NCBI GenBank assembly: GCA_027491335.1
Contig: JAIXWJ010000025.1
Location: 23,666 to 87,665 of the forward strand
DNA from: Actinomycetes bacterium
GTDB lineage: Bacteria > Actinomycetota > Acidimicrobiia > Acidimicrobiales > Ilumatobacteraceae
DNA length: 64,000 nucleotides
Direction of reading: 5' to 3'
The notes below the pieces were generated by a model that was not told the DNA's origin, searched no databases, and was given only the letters and a program-made list of their open reading frames with translations. Within the stretch, counting starts at the first letter, position 1, and each line of letters starts with the position of its first letter. Position numbers and translations under genes: made by a program. Shown here piece by piece: positions 52,243 through 61,131 of the stretch.

Positions 52243-52658
52243 TGGGGGCAACCTCGATCGAGCCACGACTGCAACATCACGGCCGCCGCCACCCGATCGA
52301 CGTATTGGCGACGCTTGCTGGCGGAGATGTTGGCTTCTTTCAGCGCGCGGTCGGCGGCGACGGTGGTCATTCGTTCGTCGAAGAGGATCACGGGCACGTC
52401 GAGAACCGTACCGAGCAACGTCGCTTCGCGCTTGGCGGCGTCGGCGGCCGGACCGAGCGTTCCGCTCATGGTGATGGGTAAACCGACCACCACGATCTCG
52501 ACCTCCTCATTCGTGACGATCCGAGCGATCGCCGCGTGATCGTGTCGAATCGAGGACGAGCGCTGCAAGGTCGACAATGGAGAGGCGATCGTTCCGCTCA
52601 GATCGCTGGTTGCCAACCCGATGCGCTTCGTCCCGAGGTCGACACCGAGTGCCCGCAT
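52239..52658 (-). CDS. ruvX: Putative pre-16S rRNA nuclease RuvX/YqgF
   Basis: 139 residues, RNase H-like fold. ALGVDLGTKRIGLATSD carries the first aspartate; IVVVGLPITMSGTLGPAADA and VILFDERMTTVAADRAL carry the other conserved acidic positions. The family matures the 5' end of 16S rRNA or resolves junctions. Its ATG shares one base with the alaS stop (TGATG). Confidence 0.95.
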   Translation of the reverse strand: MRALGVDLGTKRIGLATSDLSGTIASPLSTLQRSSSIRHDHAAIARIVTNEEVEIVVVGLPITMSGTLGPAADAAKREATLLGTVLDVPVILFDERMTTVAADRALKEANISASKRRQYVDRVAAAVMLQSWLDRGCPQ

Positions 52659-55312
52659 CAGATCCCGGCCGCCTCCCGAGCCAGTCGGAGCGCCTCGTCG
52701 AGCCCGTCGGGATTCTTGCCTCCGGCCGTGACGACGTCGCCCTTGCCTCCGCCTCCGCCACCGACCGCCTTGGCGGCGTCGCGGATCAGCATGGCGGCAG
52801 GTACGGCGAACGAGGGTTCCACCGCGGCGACCAGGGAAACGCCACCGGTGGATGCGACCCCTCCGAGAACGACGGCGGTGATGCTCGATTGCTGACGAAC
52901 GGCCAGAGCCAAGTCACGTAGGTCCGACGGTGCGAGATCGTCGACGCGAGCCACGACCACTCCGTTCACGGCCACATCCGAAAGCTCGGTGGCTCGACTC
53001 GTCGCGAGACGACCACGAAGGGTCTTGTTCTCGTCGGACAGGGACTTGATCTCCTCGATCTTCTTGGTGACGCCACCCACGACGTCATCGACGGGAGAAC
53101 CGACGAGTCGTGCGGCCTCACCGAGAGCACCCTCGTACGAGCGAGCGAGCTCGAGCGTGCGCATACCGGCGACGGCCTCGACGCGACGGAGGTTCGCACC
53201 GATGGACGACTCGGACGTGATCTTGATGATCCCGATGTCGCCGGTGGCCGAAACGTGCGTGCCACCGCACAATTCGACGGACGGTCCGGCCGACAAGACG
53301 CGCACGCGATCTCCGTACTTGTCGCCGAAGAATGCGATGGCGCCGCGTTCCATGGCCGCGTCCTTGTCCATTTCATCGGCGGCGACGCCGGTGTTGCGCA
53401 GGGTGACACCGTTGGCGAGCTCTTCGATGGCGCGCAACTCGTCGGGACCCACGGCGGCGTAATGACTGAAGTCGAAACGTAGACGTTCGTCGTCGACCAA
53501 CGAGCCGGCCTGCTTCACGTGATCACCGAGCACTTCGCGCAGAGCCCAATGCAAAACGTGGGTGGCGGTGTGGTGTCGACGAATGGCGGTGCGGCGTTCG
53601 ACGTCGATGGCGGCCTCGACCTCCTGGCCCACCGCGACATCGCCTCCCATTGGGCGGCAAAGATGACGACGCAGACCGGGCAGGGCGAACGTGGTGTCGA
53701 GAACCCTCATCGTGCCATCGGGTCCGGTGATGGTGCCGGTGTCTCCCACCTGTCCGCCACTCTCGGCATAGAACGGCGAGCGATCGAGGAAGACCTCGAG
53801 ATCACCGTCTTCCAACTCGACGACCGCCACCACACGGGAGCGGGTCGAATCCTCGGAGTAACCGAGAAACTCCGTTTGCCCGGCGCTCTCGAGAATCTCG
53901 CGATACTGATCCATTCGCTCGGGCCCGTGTGCGGCTCCCTTGCGGGCGGCTTTGGCGCGCTGGCGCTGACGGCCCATTTCTTCCTCGAAACCCACCTTGT
54001 CGACGGCGACGTTTCGCTCGGCGACGATCTCCTCGGTGACTTCCAGCGGGAATCCGTACGTGTCGTGAAGAAGGAAGGCGGTCGAACCGGAGATTCCCCG
54101 CGACTGCCGCACCGCCTCGTCGATCTCGTCCGACAGGATTCCGAGACCGGTTTTGAGCGTCTGACGGAAACGCTCCTCTTCCTTGGTCAAGACGTTCAGG
54201 ATGAAATCCTTCTGGCGAACGACGTCGGGGTAGGCCTCGCCCATGACCGAGATCGCGGTGTCGACCAATTTGGGCATCACCAACGACTCCGTGCCCAGCA
54301 TGAACGCATGGCGCACCGCGCGACGAATGATGCGACGAAGCACGTACCCACGACCCTCGTTCGACGGGAACACGCCGTCGGACACGAGCATCGTGCTGGA
54401 GCGCGCGTGCTCGGCCAGTACTCGCAGGCTGAAACTGCCACGATCCTCGTAATCACCAACCAGATAACGAGCACCGGTGACGGACTGCGCGGCCTCGACG
54501 ATCGGAAAGAGGGCGTCTGTCTCCCAGACCGAGTCCTTGTTCTGCACCAAAGCCAGGATGCGCTCGAGGCCGGCGCCGGTGTCGATGGAGGGTTTGGGAA
54601 GAAGAGTGCGGGTTCCGTCCGGAGCCTGGTTGTACTGCATGAACACCAGATTCCAGAACTCCATGAAGCGATCGCCGTGGGGATCGTTCAACGGACCTCC
54701 GGGAGGACCGAACGCCGGCCCGCGGTCGATGTGCAGCTCCGAGCACGGACCGCACGGACCGGTGTCGCCCATCTGCCAGAAATTGTCCTTGTCGCCGAGT
54801 CGCTGAATGCGGTCCATCGGAACGCCGACCTGCTCGTGCCAGATCGCCTCGGCCTCGTCGTCGCTCGTGTGAACCGTGACCCAGATCCGATCACCGTCGA
54901 AACCGAGACGCTCGGTGACCAGTTCCCAACTCCACGGGATGGCCGACTCCTTGAAGTAGTCGCCGAAGGAGAAGTTCCCGAGCATTTCGAAGAACACGAG
55001 GTGACGCTTGGTGCGTCCGACGTCATCGAGATCGTTGTGCTTGCCACCCGCTCGGGCGCACTTCTGCACGGTGGCCGCGCGCGAGAACGGAGCAGCCTCG
55101 TCGCCCACGAAGTACGGCTTGAACGGCACCATGCCCGCCACCGTGAACAGCACGGTCGGGTCGTGGGGTATCAGGCTCGCGGAGTCGACGGCCACGTGCT
55201 GGCGCTCGGTGAAGAAGTTCGTGAACGCGCGTCGCAGTTCGTTCGCGGTGGTGGGTACCGACGATGAGCCTGAAGACGATGTGCTAGCTGAGGGCGAGGA
55301 AGACGGCGACAT
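52658..55312 (-). CDS. alaS: Alanyl-tRNA synthetase
   Basis: 884 residues. Class II core with FTNFFTERQHVAVDSASLIP, MVPFKPYFVGDEAAPFSRA, editing domain with the zinc histidines HHTATHVLHWAL and LCGGTHVSATGDIG, and a C-Ala domain with GGGGGKGDVVTAGGKNPDGL. A Ser-rich N-terminal tail of about 20 residues is unusual; a start near LRRAFTNFF (after about residue 25) cannot be excluded. TAACAT lies nine bases before the ATG. It heads the aro operon. Confidence 0.97.
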   Translation of the reverse strand: MSPSSSPSASTSSSGSSSVPTTANELRRAFTNFFTERQHVAVDSASLIPHDPTVLFTVAGMVPFKPYFVGDEAAPFSRAATVQKCARAGGKHNDLDDVGRTKRHLVFFEMLGNFSFGDYFKESAIPWSWELVTERLGFDGDRIWVTVHTSDDEAEAIWHEQVGVPMDRIQRLGDKDNFWQMGDTGPCGPCSELHIDRGPAFGPPGGPLNDPHGDRFMEFWNLVFMQYNQAPDGTRTLLPKPSIDTGAGLERILALVQNKDSVWETDALFPIVEAAQSVTGARYLVGDYEDRGSFSLRVLAEHARSSTMLVSDGVFPSNEGRGYVLRRIIRRAVRHAFMLGTESLVMPKLVDTAISVMGEAYPDVVRQKDFILNVLTKEEERFRQTLKTGLGILSDEIDEAVRQSRGISGSTAFLLHDTYGFPLEVTEEIVAERNVAVDKVGFEEEMGRQRQRAKAARKGAAHGPERMDQYREILESAGQTEFLGYSEDSTRSRVVAVVELEDGDLEVFLDRSPFYAESGGQVGDTGTITGPDGTMRVLDTTFALPGLRRHLCRPMGGDVAVGQEVEAAIDVERRTAIRRHHTATHVLHWALREVLGDHVKQAGSLVDDERLRFDFSHYAAVGPDELRAIEELANGVTLRNTGVAADEMDKDAAMERGAIAFFGDKYGDRVRVLSAGPSVELCGGTHVSATGDIGIIKITSESSIGANLRRVEAVAGMRTLELARSYEGALGEAARLVGSPVDDVVGGVTKKIEEIKSLSDENKTLRGRLATSRATELSDVAVNGVVVARVDDLAPSDLRDLALAVRQQSSITAVVLGGVASTGGVSLVAAVEPSFAVPAAMLIRDAAKAVGGGGGGKGDVVTAGGKNPDGLDEALRLAREAAGI

Positions 55313-55321
55313 TGTTCCCGA

Positions 55322-55327
55322 ATGTTA
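55322..55327 (-). promoter_or_regulatory. -10 element of alaS
   Basis: TAACAT, nine bases before the alaS ATG, so at most a two- or three-base leader. Confidence 0.5.
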
Positions 55328-55373
55328 GCCCTATGTTTTCCCTGCTCCCGTGTGCTCCACGCACGTGATGCCC

Positions 55374-55379
55374 TAACCT
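55374..55379 (+). promoter_or_regulatory. Leaderless -10 element of the cysteine-cluster protein
   Basis: TAACCT, then GAATGC and the GTG at 55386. Confidence 0.6.
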
Positions 55380-55385
55380 GAATGC

Positions 55386-56204
55386 GTGACCGACACGCTT
55401 CCCCTCCCTCACGACGCCGCCCGCAACTCGAACGCGGCTCCCAAACCGCGTCACGTCGACGGTTTGTCCGGCCGTCACGAGGACCTCCACGAGATGATCG
55501 CTTTCGAGGACCCGAGCGAACAGCGAACCTGGATGATCGACGCCACGTTCATGCGGAGCTCTTGGAAGTGCATCTTCGGTGAAGGGTGTCAAGGCGTGTA
55601 CGACCACCCGACTCCGGAACTGAATCAAGGCTGTTGCTCGCACGGAGCACACTTCGTCGACGAGGCCGATGTCGCCAACGTGGTGAAGCATGTCGTGCGC
55701 CTGACCGATGAGCAGTGGCAGATGAAGCCCAAGGCCGCCAAGAAGGGTTTCCTCAAGAAGCACAAGAACGGTGACACCACCACTCGTCGCGTGGATGGCG
55801 CGTGCATCTTCCTGAACCGACCCGGCTTCGAAGGTGGCGCCGGATGCGCTTTTCACATCGCGGCCATGGAAGCGGGCGAACGGCCCTTGGACTGGAAGCC
55901 GAACGTGTGTTGGCAGCTACCGATCCGTTTGGAGCATCACACCGACACCAGCGGTTGGGTGACGACGTTCGTCCGGGAGTGGAAGCGCCGTGACTGGGGC
56001 AACGATGGTGACGACCTGCACTGGTGGTGCACCGACACACCCGATGCTTTCGTCGGCAAGGAGCCGGTCTACAAGTACCTGAAGGACGAGATGATCGAGA
56101 CCGTGGGTCGAACGGTCTACGACCTCATGGTGGAGGTTCTCGAGCGTCCCACCGCCGTTCCGCTCCCCCATCCGGTGATGGTGAAGCGGAAGAAGACGAG
56201 CTGA
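55386..56204 (+). CDS. Cysteine-rich protein of unknown function (possibly DUF3109/YkgJ-like)
   Basis: 272 residues from GTG. Eight cysteines: SWKCIFGEGCQG, ELNQGCCSHGAHF, GACIFLN, GGAGCAFHIAA, PNVCWQLPI and HWWCTDTPDAF. The spacing suggests a metal or Fe-S centre, resembling proteins with a YkgJ-type cysteine cluster. No function is known to me. The last codons encode KKTS and are part of a perfect palindrome shared with typA, 1 nt away. Confidence 0.75.
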   Translation: MTDTLPLPHDAARNSNAAPKPRHVDGLSGRHEDLHEMIAFEDPSEQRTWMIDATFMRSSWKCIFGEGCQGVYDHPTPELNQGCCSHGAHFVDEADVANVVKHVVRLTDEQWQMKPKAAKKGFLKKHKNGDTTTRRVDGACIFLNRPGFEGGAGCAFHIAAMEAGERPLDWKPNVCWQLPIRLEHHTDTSGWVTTFVREWKRRDWGNDGDDLHWWCTDTPDAFVGKEPVYKYLKDEMIETVGRTVYDLMVEVLERPTAVPLPHPVMVKRKKTS

Positions 56205-56220
56205 ATCAGCTCGTCTTCTT
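56190..56220. terminator. Bidirectional 31-bp palindrome shared by two convergent genes
   Basis: Two 15-base arms (AAGAAGACGAGCTGA and its complement) flank a single central base at 56205. Each arm encodes the last four codons and stop (KKTS) of one gene, so the arms are fixed by both coding sequences. A hairpin of about 13 bp with a 5-nt loop would form on either strand, followed by TTCTT or similar. It can terminate both transcripts. Confidence 0.75.
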
Positions 56221-58038
56221 GTTGGCTTTGCGACGATCCTCGAGTCCGAGGTGTCGCTTGCGGATACGAATCGTCTTGGGTGTGATCTCCACCAATTCGT
56301 CGTCGGCGATCCATTCGATGGCCGTCTCGAGTGTGTGAATGACGGGAGCCGCCAATTTCACGCCGTCATCGTGGCTGTGCGTTCGGATGTTGTTCTTCTC
56401 TTTGGCACGAACGGCATTGACCACCATCTCGTCGCCACGAGCGCTCTCCCCGATGACCATGCCCTCGTAGGTCTTCTCGCCGGGCTCGACGAACAAGGTT
56501 CCGCGCAACTGCAGATTGTCGAGGGCGTAGGCGGTGACCATTCCCTCACGATCCGAAATCATGGCGCCACCGAGACGGTGAGGCAGGTCGCCGCACCACG
56601 GCATCCAACCGGCGTGATGCTGGTGGAGCATGGCGGTGCCGCGGGTGACCGTGAGCAACAACGAACGGAAACCGATGAGACCGCGACTCGGGCATTCGAA
56701 CGTGATCACCGATCGACCGGGATCTCCGGGGCGTAGATCGACCACCCGTCCCTTCCTCGGCGCCAGCGCCTGAGTGACCGCTCCGACGTGTTCGTCGGGA
56801 ACGTCACACACGCCACGCTCCAAGGGTTCGAACTTCTTGCCGTTGACTTCCTTGGTGATGACCTCGGGACGACTGACCTGGAGCTCGAAACCCTCGCGTC
56901 GCATCGACTCGATGAGAACGGCCAACTGCAGTTCGCCACGCCCGGCGACTTCCATGACCTCGGCCGACTCGGTGGGGTGCAGTTTGATGGAGACGTTGCC
57001 CAGCACTTCCTTGTGCAGACGGTCCAGCAAGTGCCGACTCGTGAGGTACTTGCCATCGCGGCCGGCGAACGGCGAGGTGTTCACGCCGAACGTCATGCGC
57101 AACACGGGCTCGTCGACCATCAATCGCGGCAAGGGAACCGGATTGTCGGTCGAAGCGATGGTGTCACCGATCTCGACCTCGGGAAAACCGGCCACCACGA
57201 AGAGGTCGCCGGCGAGAAGTTCGTCCTGTTCGACGCGACCGACGCCGGAATACGCCATCAGCTGTGCCAAACGGCGCTTGAGCGGGGGCTGACCCTCGAC
57301 GAATTCCTCTTCGAGGAGCGCGACCATCTCACCCTTGCGCAGAGCTCCTTGGTAGATACGACCGACGGCCAAGCGACCGAGATACTCCGAAGCGTCGAGG
57401 TTGGTGACCAAAGCCTGCAAGGGTGCCGTGGGGTCACCGTCCGGAGCCGGGATTCGGCTGAGGATCGTGTCGAGCAGGGGCGAAAGGTCGGCGTCCTCGG
57501 CCGGCATTCCGAGGCCGACCATTGCTCGGCCCTCGCGCGCCACGGCCGAGATGACCTCGAACTCGATGTGATGATCGGCGGCCTCGAGGTCGATGAACAG
57601 CTGGTACACCTCGTCCAGAACTTCCTGGGCCCGGGCGTCACCACGATCGACCTTGTTGATGACCACGATCGCCGGAAGGTCACGTGCCAAGGCCTTCTGG
57701 AGGACGTAGCGGGTCTGGGGCAACGGGCCCTCGGCCGCGTCGACGAGCAACAAGATGCCGTCCACCATCGTGAGAGCGCGCTCCACCTCGCCGCCGAAGT
57801 CGGCGTGACCGGGCGTGTCGACCAAGTTGATCTTGGTGCCCTTCCAGGTGATGGACGCGGCCTTGGCGAGGATGGTGATTCCTCGCTCGCGTTCCTGGTC
57901 GTTGGAGTCCATGACTCGATCGACCACTTGTTGGTGCGCGGCGAAGGTGCCCGTCGCCCGAAGTAGGGCGTCGACGAGCGTGGTTTTGCCGTGGTCGACG
58001 TGAGCGACCAGGGCCACATTGCGGAGGGGATTTGTCAT
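56206..58038 (-). CDS. typA: Ribosome-associated translational GTPase TypA/BipA
   Basis: 610 residues. G1 [15 protein letters not shown], switch region [13 protein letters not shown]3 [15 protein letters not shown]4 [13 protein letters not shown], then EF-G-like domains and the C-terminal TypA-specific domain with [15 protein letters not shown]. It acts in ribosome biogenesis and stress. The C terminus KKANKKTS is encoded in the palindrome. The upstream in-frame extension overlaps the small acidic gene and is not used. No ribosome site is evident before the ATG. Confidence 0.96.
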   Translation of the reverse strand: MTNPLRNVALVAHVDHGKTTLVDALLRATGTFAAHQQVVDRVMDSNDQERERGITILAKAASITWKGTKINLVDTPGHADFGGEVERALTMVDGILLLVDAAEGPLPQTRYVLQKALARDLPAIVVINKVDRGDARAQEVLDEVYQLFIDLEAADHHIEFEVISAVAREGRAMVGLGMPAEDADLSPLLDTILSRIPAPDGDPTAPLQALVTNLDASEYLGRLAVGRIYQGALRKGEMVALLEEEFVEGQPPLKRRLAQLMAYSGVGRVEQDELLAGDLFVVAGFPEVEIGDTIASTDNPVPLPRLMVDEPVLRMTFGVNTSPFAGRDGKYLTSRHLLDRLHKEVLGNVSIKLHPTESAEVMEVAGRGELQLAVLIESMRREGFELQVSRPEVITKEVNGKKFEPLERGVCDVPDEHVGAVTQALAPRKGRVVDLRPGDPGRSVITFECPSRGLIGFRSLLLTVTRGTAMLHQHHAGWMPWCGDLPHRLGGAMISDREGMVTAYALDNLQLRGTLFVEPGEKTYEGMVIGESARGDEMVVNAVRAKEKNNIRTHSHDDGVKLAAPVIHTLETAIEWIADDELVEITPKTIRIRKRHLGLEDRRKANKKTS

Positions 58039-58060
58039 AGAGGGGGTGTGAAACGAGAAC

Positions 58061-58300
58061 TCACTCGTCGTCAGCGTCGTCGCTTTCGTCCGTGTTGCTC
58101 GCCTCGCCGTCGAGGTCATCGAGATCGTCGTCGTCTTCGTCGTCGAAAACGACGCCGTACTTCTCGGCCAACGCCGCGTATTCGTCGTCCTGGGATTTCG
58201 GGCCCTTGTCGGACCCACCGAGACCGAGGTCGAAGGCGCTCGGGCCGGCTTGCTTCAATTTGCGCGCTTCTTCGAAGCGACGATGACGACCCTTCTTCAC
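58061..58300 (-). CDS. Small basic-acidic protein of unknown function
   Basis: 79 residues from GTG at 58300 (GGAG upstream). The N-terminal third is basic (VKKGRHRRFEEARKLKQAG) and the C-terminal third is almost pure Asp/Glu (DDEDDDDLDDLDGEASN). Similar small proteins occur in actinobacteria before typA, but the function is unknown. Starts further upstream (ATG at 58372) would add a Pro-rich peptide. It lies 22 nt before typA. Confidence 0.6.
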   Translation of the reverse strand: MKKGRHRRFEEARKLKQAGPSAFDLGLGGSDKGPKSQDDEYAALAEKYGVVFDDEDDDDLDDLDGEASNTDESDDADDE

Positions 58301-58496
58301 GGCAGGGCTCCGAACTGGTGTGGGGACTGGGCGGGGATTATGACGATCGGGTGAGACACCTCTGGTGATCATCGACCCTGGCCCACGAGGGGCTTCGTCA
58401 TTGTAGGTCCCGATGGCGTCCCCTGACGGGTATCCCCGGTACAAAATCCCACTTCACGGCGCCAGAGGACGCCTCGGGGGCCAGAAACGGCGTGAT
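58301..58496. other. Longest gap between genes (196 nt)
   Basis: Lies between the RNase D stop and the small acidic gene. It contains a TACAAT and a CATAAT on the minus strand that could be -10 boxes, and a terminator-like hairpin at its right end. I see no RNA gene or repeat. Confidence 0.4.
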
Positions 58497-58503
58497 TCAC
58501 GCC
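58489..58503 (-). terminator. Hairpin at the RNase D stop codon
   Basis: GGCGTGA and TCACGCC pair around a single base (5-bp stem with 5-nt loop in practice). The stem includes the stop codon, and GTTTCT follows on the minus strand. Confidence 0.45.
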
Positions 58504-59663
58504 CCGTCGGGGGCAGGTTCGGAGGCGGCCGAGATGAGCCGCAACCCGCCCCGGCCGTCGAAAGACAGACCGGAGCGACCCGCCAAGAGCTCCTCGATCT
58601 GCAGTCCGACCAGGTCGAAGCGCCAACCCGAGGCGAGCCGAGCGCCCGGATCGCGTCGTAGCAACGACACGATGTCGTGGCGCGTGGCCAACAACGCGGT
58701 GTCCACGTCGTTCGTTCGGGCGACCTCACTGATCCAGGCCGAAACAAGCGTGATGGCCGGACGCAGGTGACGATCCAGTTCCTCGCCCTCCGACGCGGGA
58801 AGGTCGGCTTTGCGATCGCGACCGCGCTTGACGGCGTCGAGGATCTCGGTACCGATCGAACCTCGCGTGTGGCGATCGTCGACGCCGCGAGCTTGACCCA
58901 ACTCGCCCAGCGACGACGGGTCTCGCTGCGCGATCCCGTGCAACGCCAGATCGGGTAGCACTTGTCGAGGCGGAATGTCGCTTCCCATGGCGCGACGCTC
59001 GCGCCATTCGGCGAGCGAGGCCAGGATGCCCCGGGTTCGGGGCTTCATCCCCCGCAGGTCCTTCTGCTTCAACCATGCGTCCGCCGGGTCGCCGGGACCG
59101 GTCTTGCGAGTTCGTAGTTCCTCGCACGCGTCCTCGGCCCAGACCAAACGACCGCGCTCGCTCAACTCGGCGCACAGGCGCTCGTGAAGTTCGAGCAGGT
59201 GCTCCACATCGGAAGCCGCGTACGAAAGCTGACCTTCGGTGAGAGGACGTCGCAACCAATCGGTCAGGCGGTCTCCCTTGGGAAGGGCGATCTTCAACTG
59301 TGCATTCACCAACGAGGCGAGCGACGGCGTGGAGAAACCGAGGAATCCGGCGGCGATCTGGGTGTCGAACATTCGTGCCGGGACTCGTCCGACGGCGTGG
59401 GCGAGAACGTCCATGTCCTGTTGGGCGGCGTGCAAAACGATGAGATTCGCATCCCCGAAGATCCGGGTGATCGGCTGGATGTCGACGGCCAACGGGTCGA
59501 TGATCGCGATTCCGTTGCGCCATGCCACTTGGATCAGGGCCAGACGGGGAAAATACGTGCGCTCTCGATGGAACTCGGTGTCGAGGGCGATTCGCGGCTC
59601 TCGCTCGAGCACGCCGAGAAGGTCGTTCAATCCCTCGCTGTCGTCGATCAGATCGAAACTCAC
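58497..59663 (-). CDS. rnd: Ribonuclease D
   Basis: 388 residues from a GTG that overlaps the rhodanese stop as GTGA. DEDDy exonuclease: LDTEFHRERTYFPRLALIQ (Asp, Glu), IVLHAAQQDMDVLAHA (Asp) and LSYAASDVEHLLELH (Tyr, Asp). A HRDC domain follows at about 210-290. It trims the 3' end of structured RNA. Upstream in-frame residues overlap the rhodanese gene and are not used. Confidence 0.93.
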   Translation of the reverse strand: MSFDLIDDSEGLNDLLGVLEREPRIALDTEFHRERTYFPRLALIQVAWRNGIAIIDPLAVDIQPITRIFGDANLIVLHAAQQDMDVLAHAVGRVPARMFDTQIAAGFLGFSTPSLASLVNAQLKIALPKGDRLTDWLRRPLTEGQLSYAASDVEHLLELHERLCAELSERGRLVWAEDACEELRTRKTGPGDPADAWLKQKDLRGMKPRTRGILASLAEWRERRAMGSDIPPRQVLPDLALHGIAQRDPSSLGELGQARGVDDRHTRGSIGTEILDAVKRGRDRKADLPASEGEELDRHLRPAITLVSAWISEVARTNDVDTALLATRHDIVSLLRRDPGARLASGWRFDLVGLQIEELLAGRSGLSFDGRGGLRLISAASEPAPDGA

Positions 59664-59998
59664 CGAGGTTGCGACCCTTCGACGACGTCGCGACCGCTCA
59701 TGAGCCATGCCATGGTTCCGCCGGAGACGTTGACGACGTCGAAGCCGAGACCGGCCAGATGAGCGCACGCGTTCGCACTGCGCCCTCCGACCTTGCAGAT
59801 CATGATGGTGGTTCCGCCATCGGGATGCCGACACTCGTCGACGCGCCCCGACAGTTCCGACAATGGAACCGAGATCGCGCCGGGCACGTGACCGGACAGG
59901 TACTCGTCCGTCTCCCGAACATCGACGAGAAAACCGCCGGCAGTCAGACGCTCGTCCAGGTCGTCCACGTCGATTTCGATGAATGTGCCTTCGCTCAC
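59660..59998 (-). CDS. Rhodanese-like domain protein
   Basis: 112 residues, single rhodanese domain: FLVDVRETDEYLSGHVPGAI, MICKVGGRSANACAHLAGLG with the active-site cysteine and loop arginine, and VVNVSGGTMAWLMSG. It carries sulfur or acts on a related substrate. GTG start; TAGCCT six bases before it begins on the mobA stop. It is probably co-transcribed with rnd. Confidence 0.92.
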   Translation of the reverse strand: MSEGTFIEIDVDDLDERLTAGGFLVDVRETDEYLSGHVPGAISVPLSELSGRVDECRHPDGGTTIMICKVGGRSANACAHLAGLGFDVVNVSGGTMAWLMSGRDVVEGSQPR

Positions 59999-60004
59999 AC
60001 CGTC

Positions 60005-60010
60005 AGGCTA
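60005..60010 (-). promoter_or_regulatory. Leaderless -10 element overlapping the mobA stop codon
   Basis: TAGCCT; its first three bases are the TAG stop of mobA. GACGGT and the GTG follow. Confidence 0.6.
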
Positions 60011-60562
60011 ACCGAGGTCCTCCGGCCGGTTGACGTTTCGCAGAACGTCGGCCGGGATATCGATCATGGACGCACGAAGCATCCCCACCACGTTTCGAAC
60101 TGAACGATGCCCCAGAGACAGCTCGCGTTCGATCGTTTGCAACGTCGAACGTCTCCACCAACCGAAGAGTGGCTGGGGTCCGTCGGGCGAGGTCGCGTGG
60201 ATAACGTCGTCGAAAGGGTGATCGGCGCGGGCTTCGATCATCGTTCGTATCGCCGCGTCGTTCAGATGCAGCAAATCGACGGCGACCACGAGCGTCCAAT
60301 CGTGCGTGGTTGCCGCAAGAGCCGACCTGATGCCCTCCAACGGTCCGCGTCCCGGCTCGAGATCGGGGAGGTGCGCTTGGCCATGAGCCTCGAAGCGACT
60401 CCCCTCGCCACCGACCAGAACGATCTCGTCGAACCCGACCTCGTCGAGAAGACGACAGATGCGTATCGCCGCGGGCTGGTCTTCGACGGCCAAGAGCGCC
60501 TTGTCGGTGCCCATTCTCTTCGAGGCGCCACCGACCAGAACGACGGCGCGAGTCGACGTCAT
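60008..60562 (-). CDS. mobA: Molybdenum cofactor guanylyltransferase-like protein
   Basis: 184 residues. The nucleotidyltransferase loop VVLVGGASKRMGTDKALLAV is complete; LEPGRGPLEGIRSALA and TLVVAVDLLHLNDAAIRTMI follow, the latter with LL in place of the usual MP after the metal-binding aspartate. MobA attaches GMP to molybdopterin; assignment to MobA rather than another sugar-nucleotide transferase is by motif. It is 4 nt after the DUF3151 gene. Confidence 0.8.
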   Translation of the reverse strand: MTSTRAVVLVGGASKRMGTDKALLAVEDQPAAIRICRLLDEVGFDEIVLVGGEGSRFEAHGQAHLPDLEPGRGPLEGIRSALAATTHDWTLVVAVDLLHLNDAAIRTMIEARADHPFDDVIHATSPDGPQPLFGWWRRSTLQTIERELSLGHRSVRNVVGMLRASMIDIPADVLRNVNRPEDLG

Positions 60563-60566
60563 TCGA

Positions 60567-61007
60567 TCAGGCCTCGACCGGAACGCCGTTGGGCTCGAGC
60601 TGCAACACGAAGAGTCGACAGCGTTCCGCCTCGTCGAGCTCGCCGATGGTCTCGGCCAGTCGTCCGAGATGATGCAACGCGCGAAGGAAACCGCGGTTCG
60701 GTTCGTGGCTCCACCGCACGTAGCCGGAACCTCGCCAACCGTTCTGACGCAATGAATCCAAACCGCGGTGATAGGCGACGCGATAGCAGGCGTATCTCTC
60801 GATGTCGTCGCGACCGAGATCCCCCAGGGCGACCCACGCATCGATGCATCGGGGATGTCGCGCGACAACGGCCGCCACCGCCGAACGCCTCTCCGAGTCC
60901 GCGACGGCGGATGCCTGCAACAACTCGTGCCTGATCCCCGGATCGATCTCGGGGAGGAACGTCGATGGAGGCCCTTGGGGAGACAGGTTGATGGAGTTCT
61001 GCGACAT
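60567..61007 (-). CDS. DUF3151-family protein
   Basis: 146 residues. ACYRVAYHRGLDSLRQNGWR and SGYVRWSHEPNRGFLRALHH match the actinobacterial DUF3151 family, whose function is unknown. The helical pattern resembles TPR-like folds. No membrane segment. It is divergent from a small membrane protein and starts the mobA run. Confidence 0.85.
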   Translation of the reverse strand: MSQNSINLSPQGPPSTFLPEIDPGIRHELLQASAVADSERRSAVAAVVARHPRCIDAWVALGDLGRDDIERYACYRVAYHRGLDSLRQNGWRGSGYVRWSHEPNRGFLRALHHLGRLAETIGELDEAERCRLFVLQLEPNGVPVEA

Positions 61008-61118
61008 GCTCGAAATCTACCCATGCATGATGGATCGAGCGAGGGCGGAACCTCCATGGTGGACAATGCCCCCGAGTACCGATGTACGACGCTCATCGCA
61101 TTCGCACGGGAACTTCCG

Positions 61119-61124
61119 TAATCT
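61119..61124 (+). promoter_or_regulatory. Leaderless -10 element of the small membrane protein
   Basis: TAATCT, seven bases before the ATG at 61132. Confidence 0.6.
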
Positions 61125-61131
61125 GCCGTGC

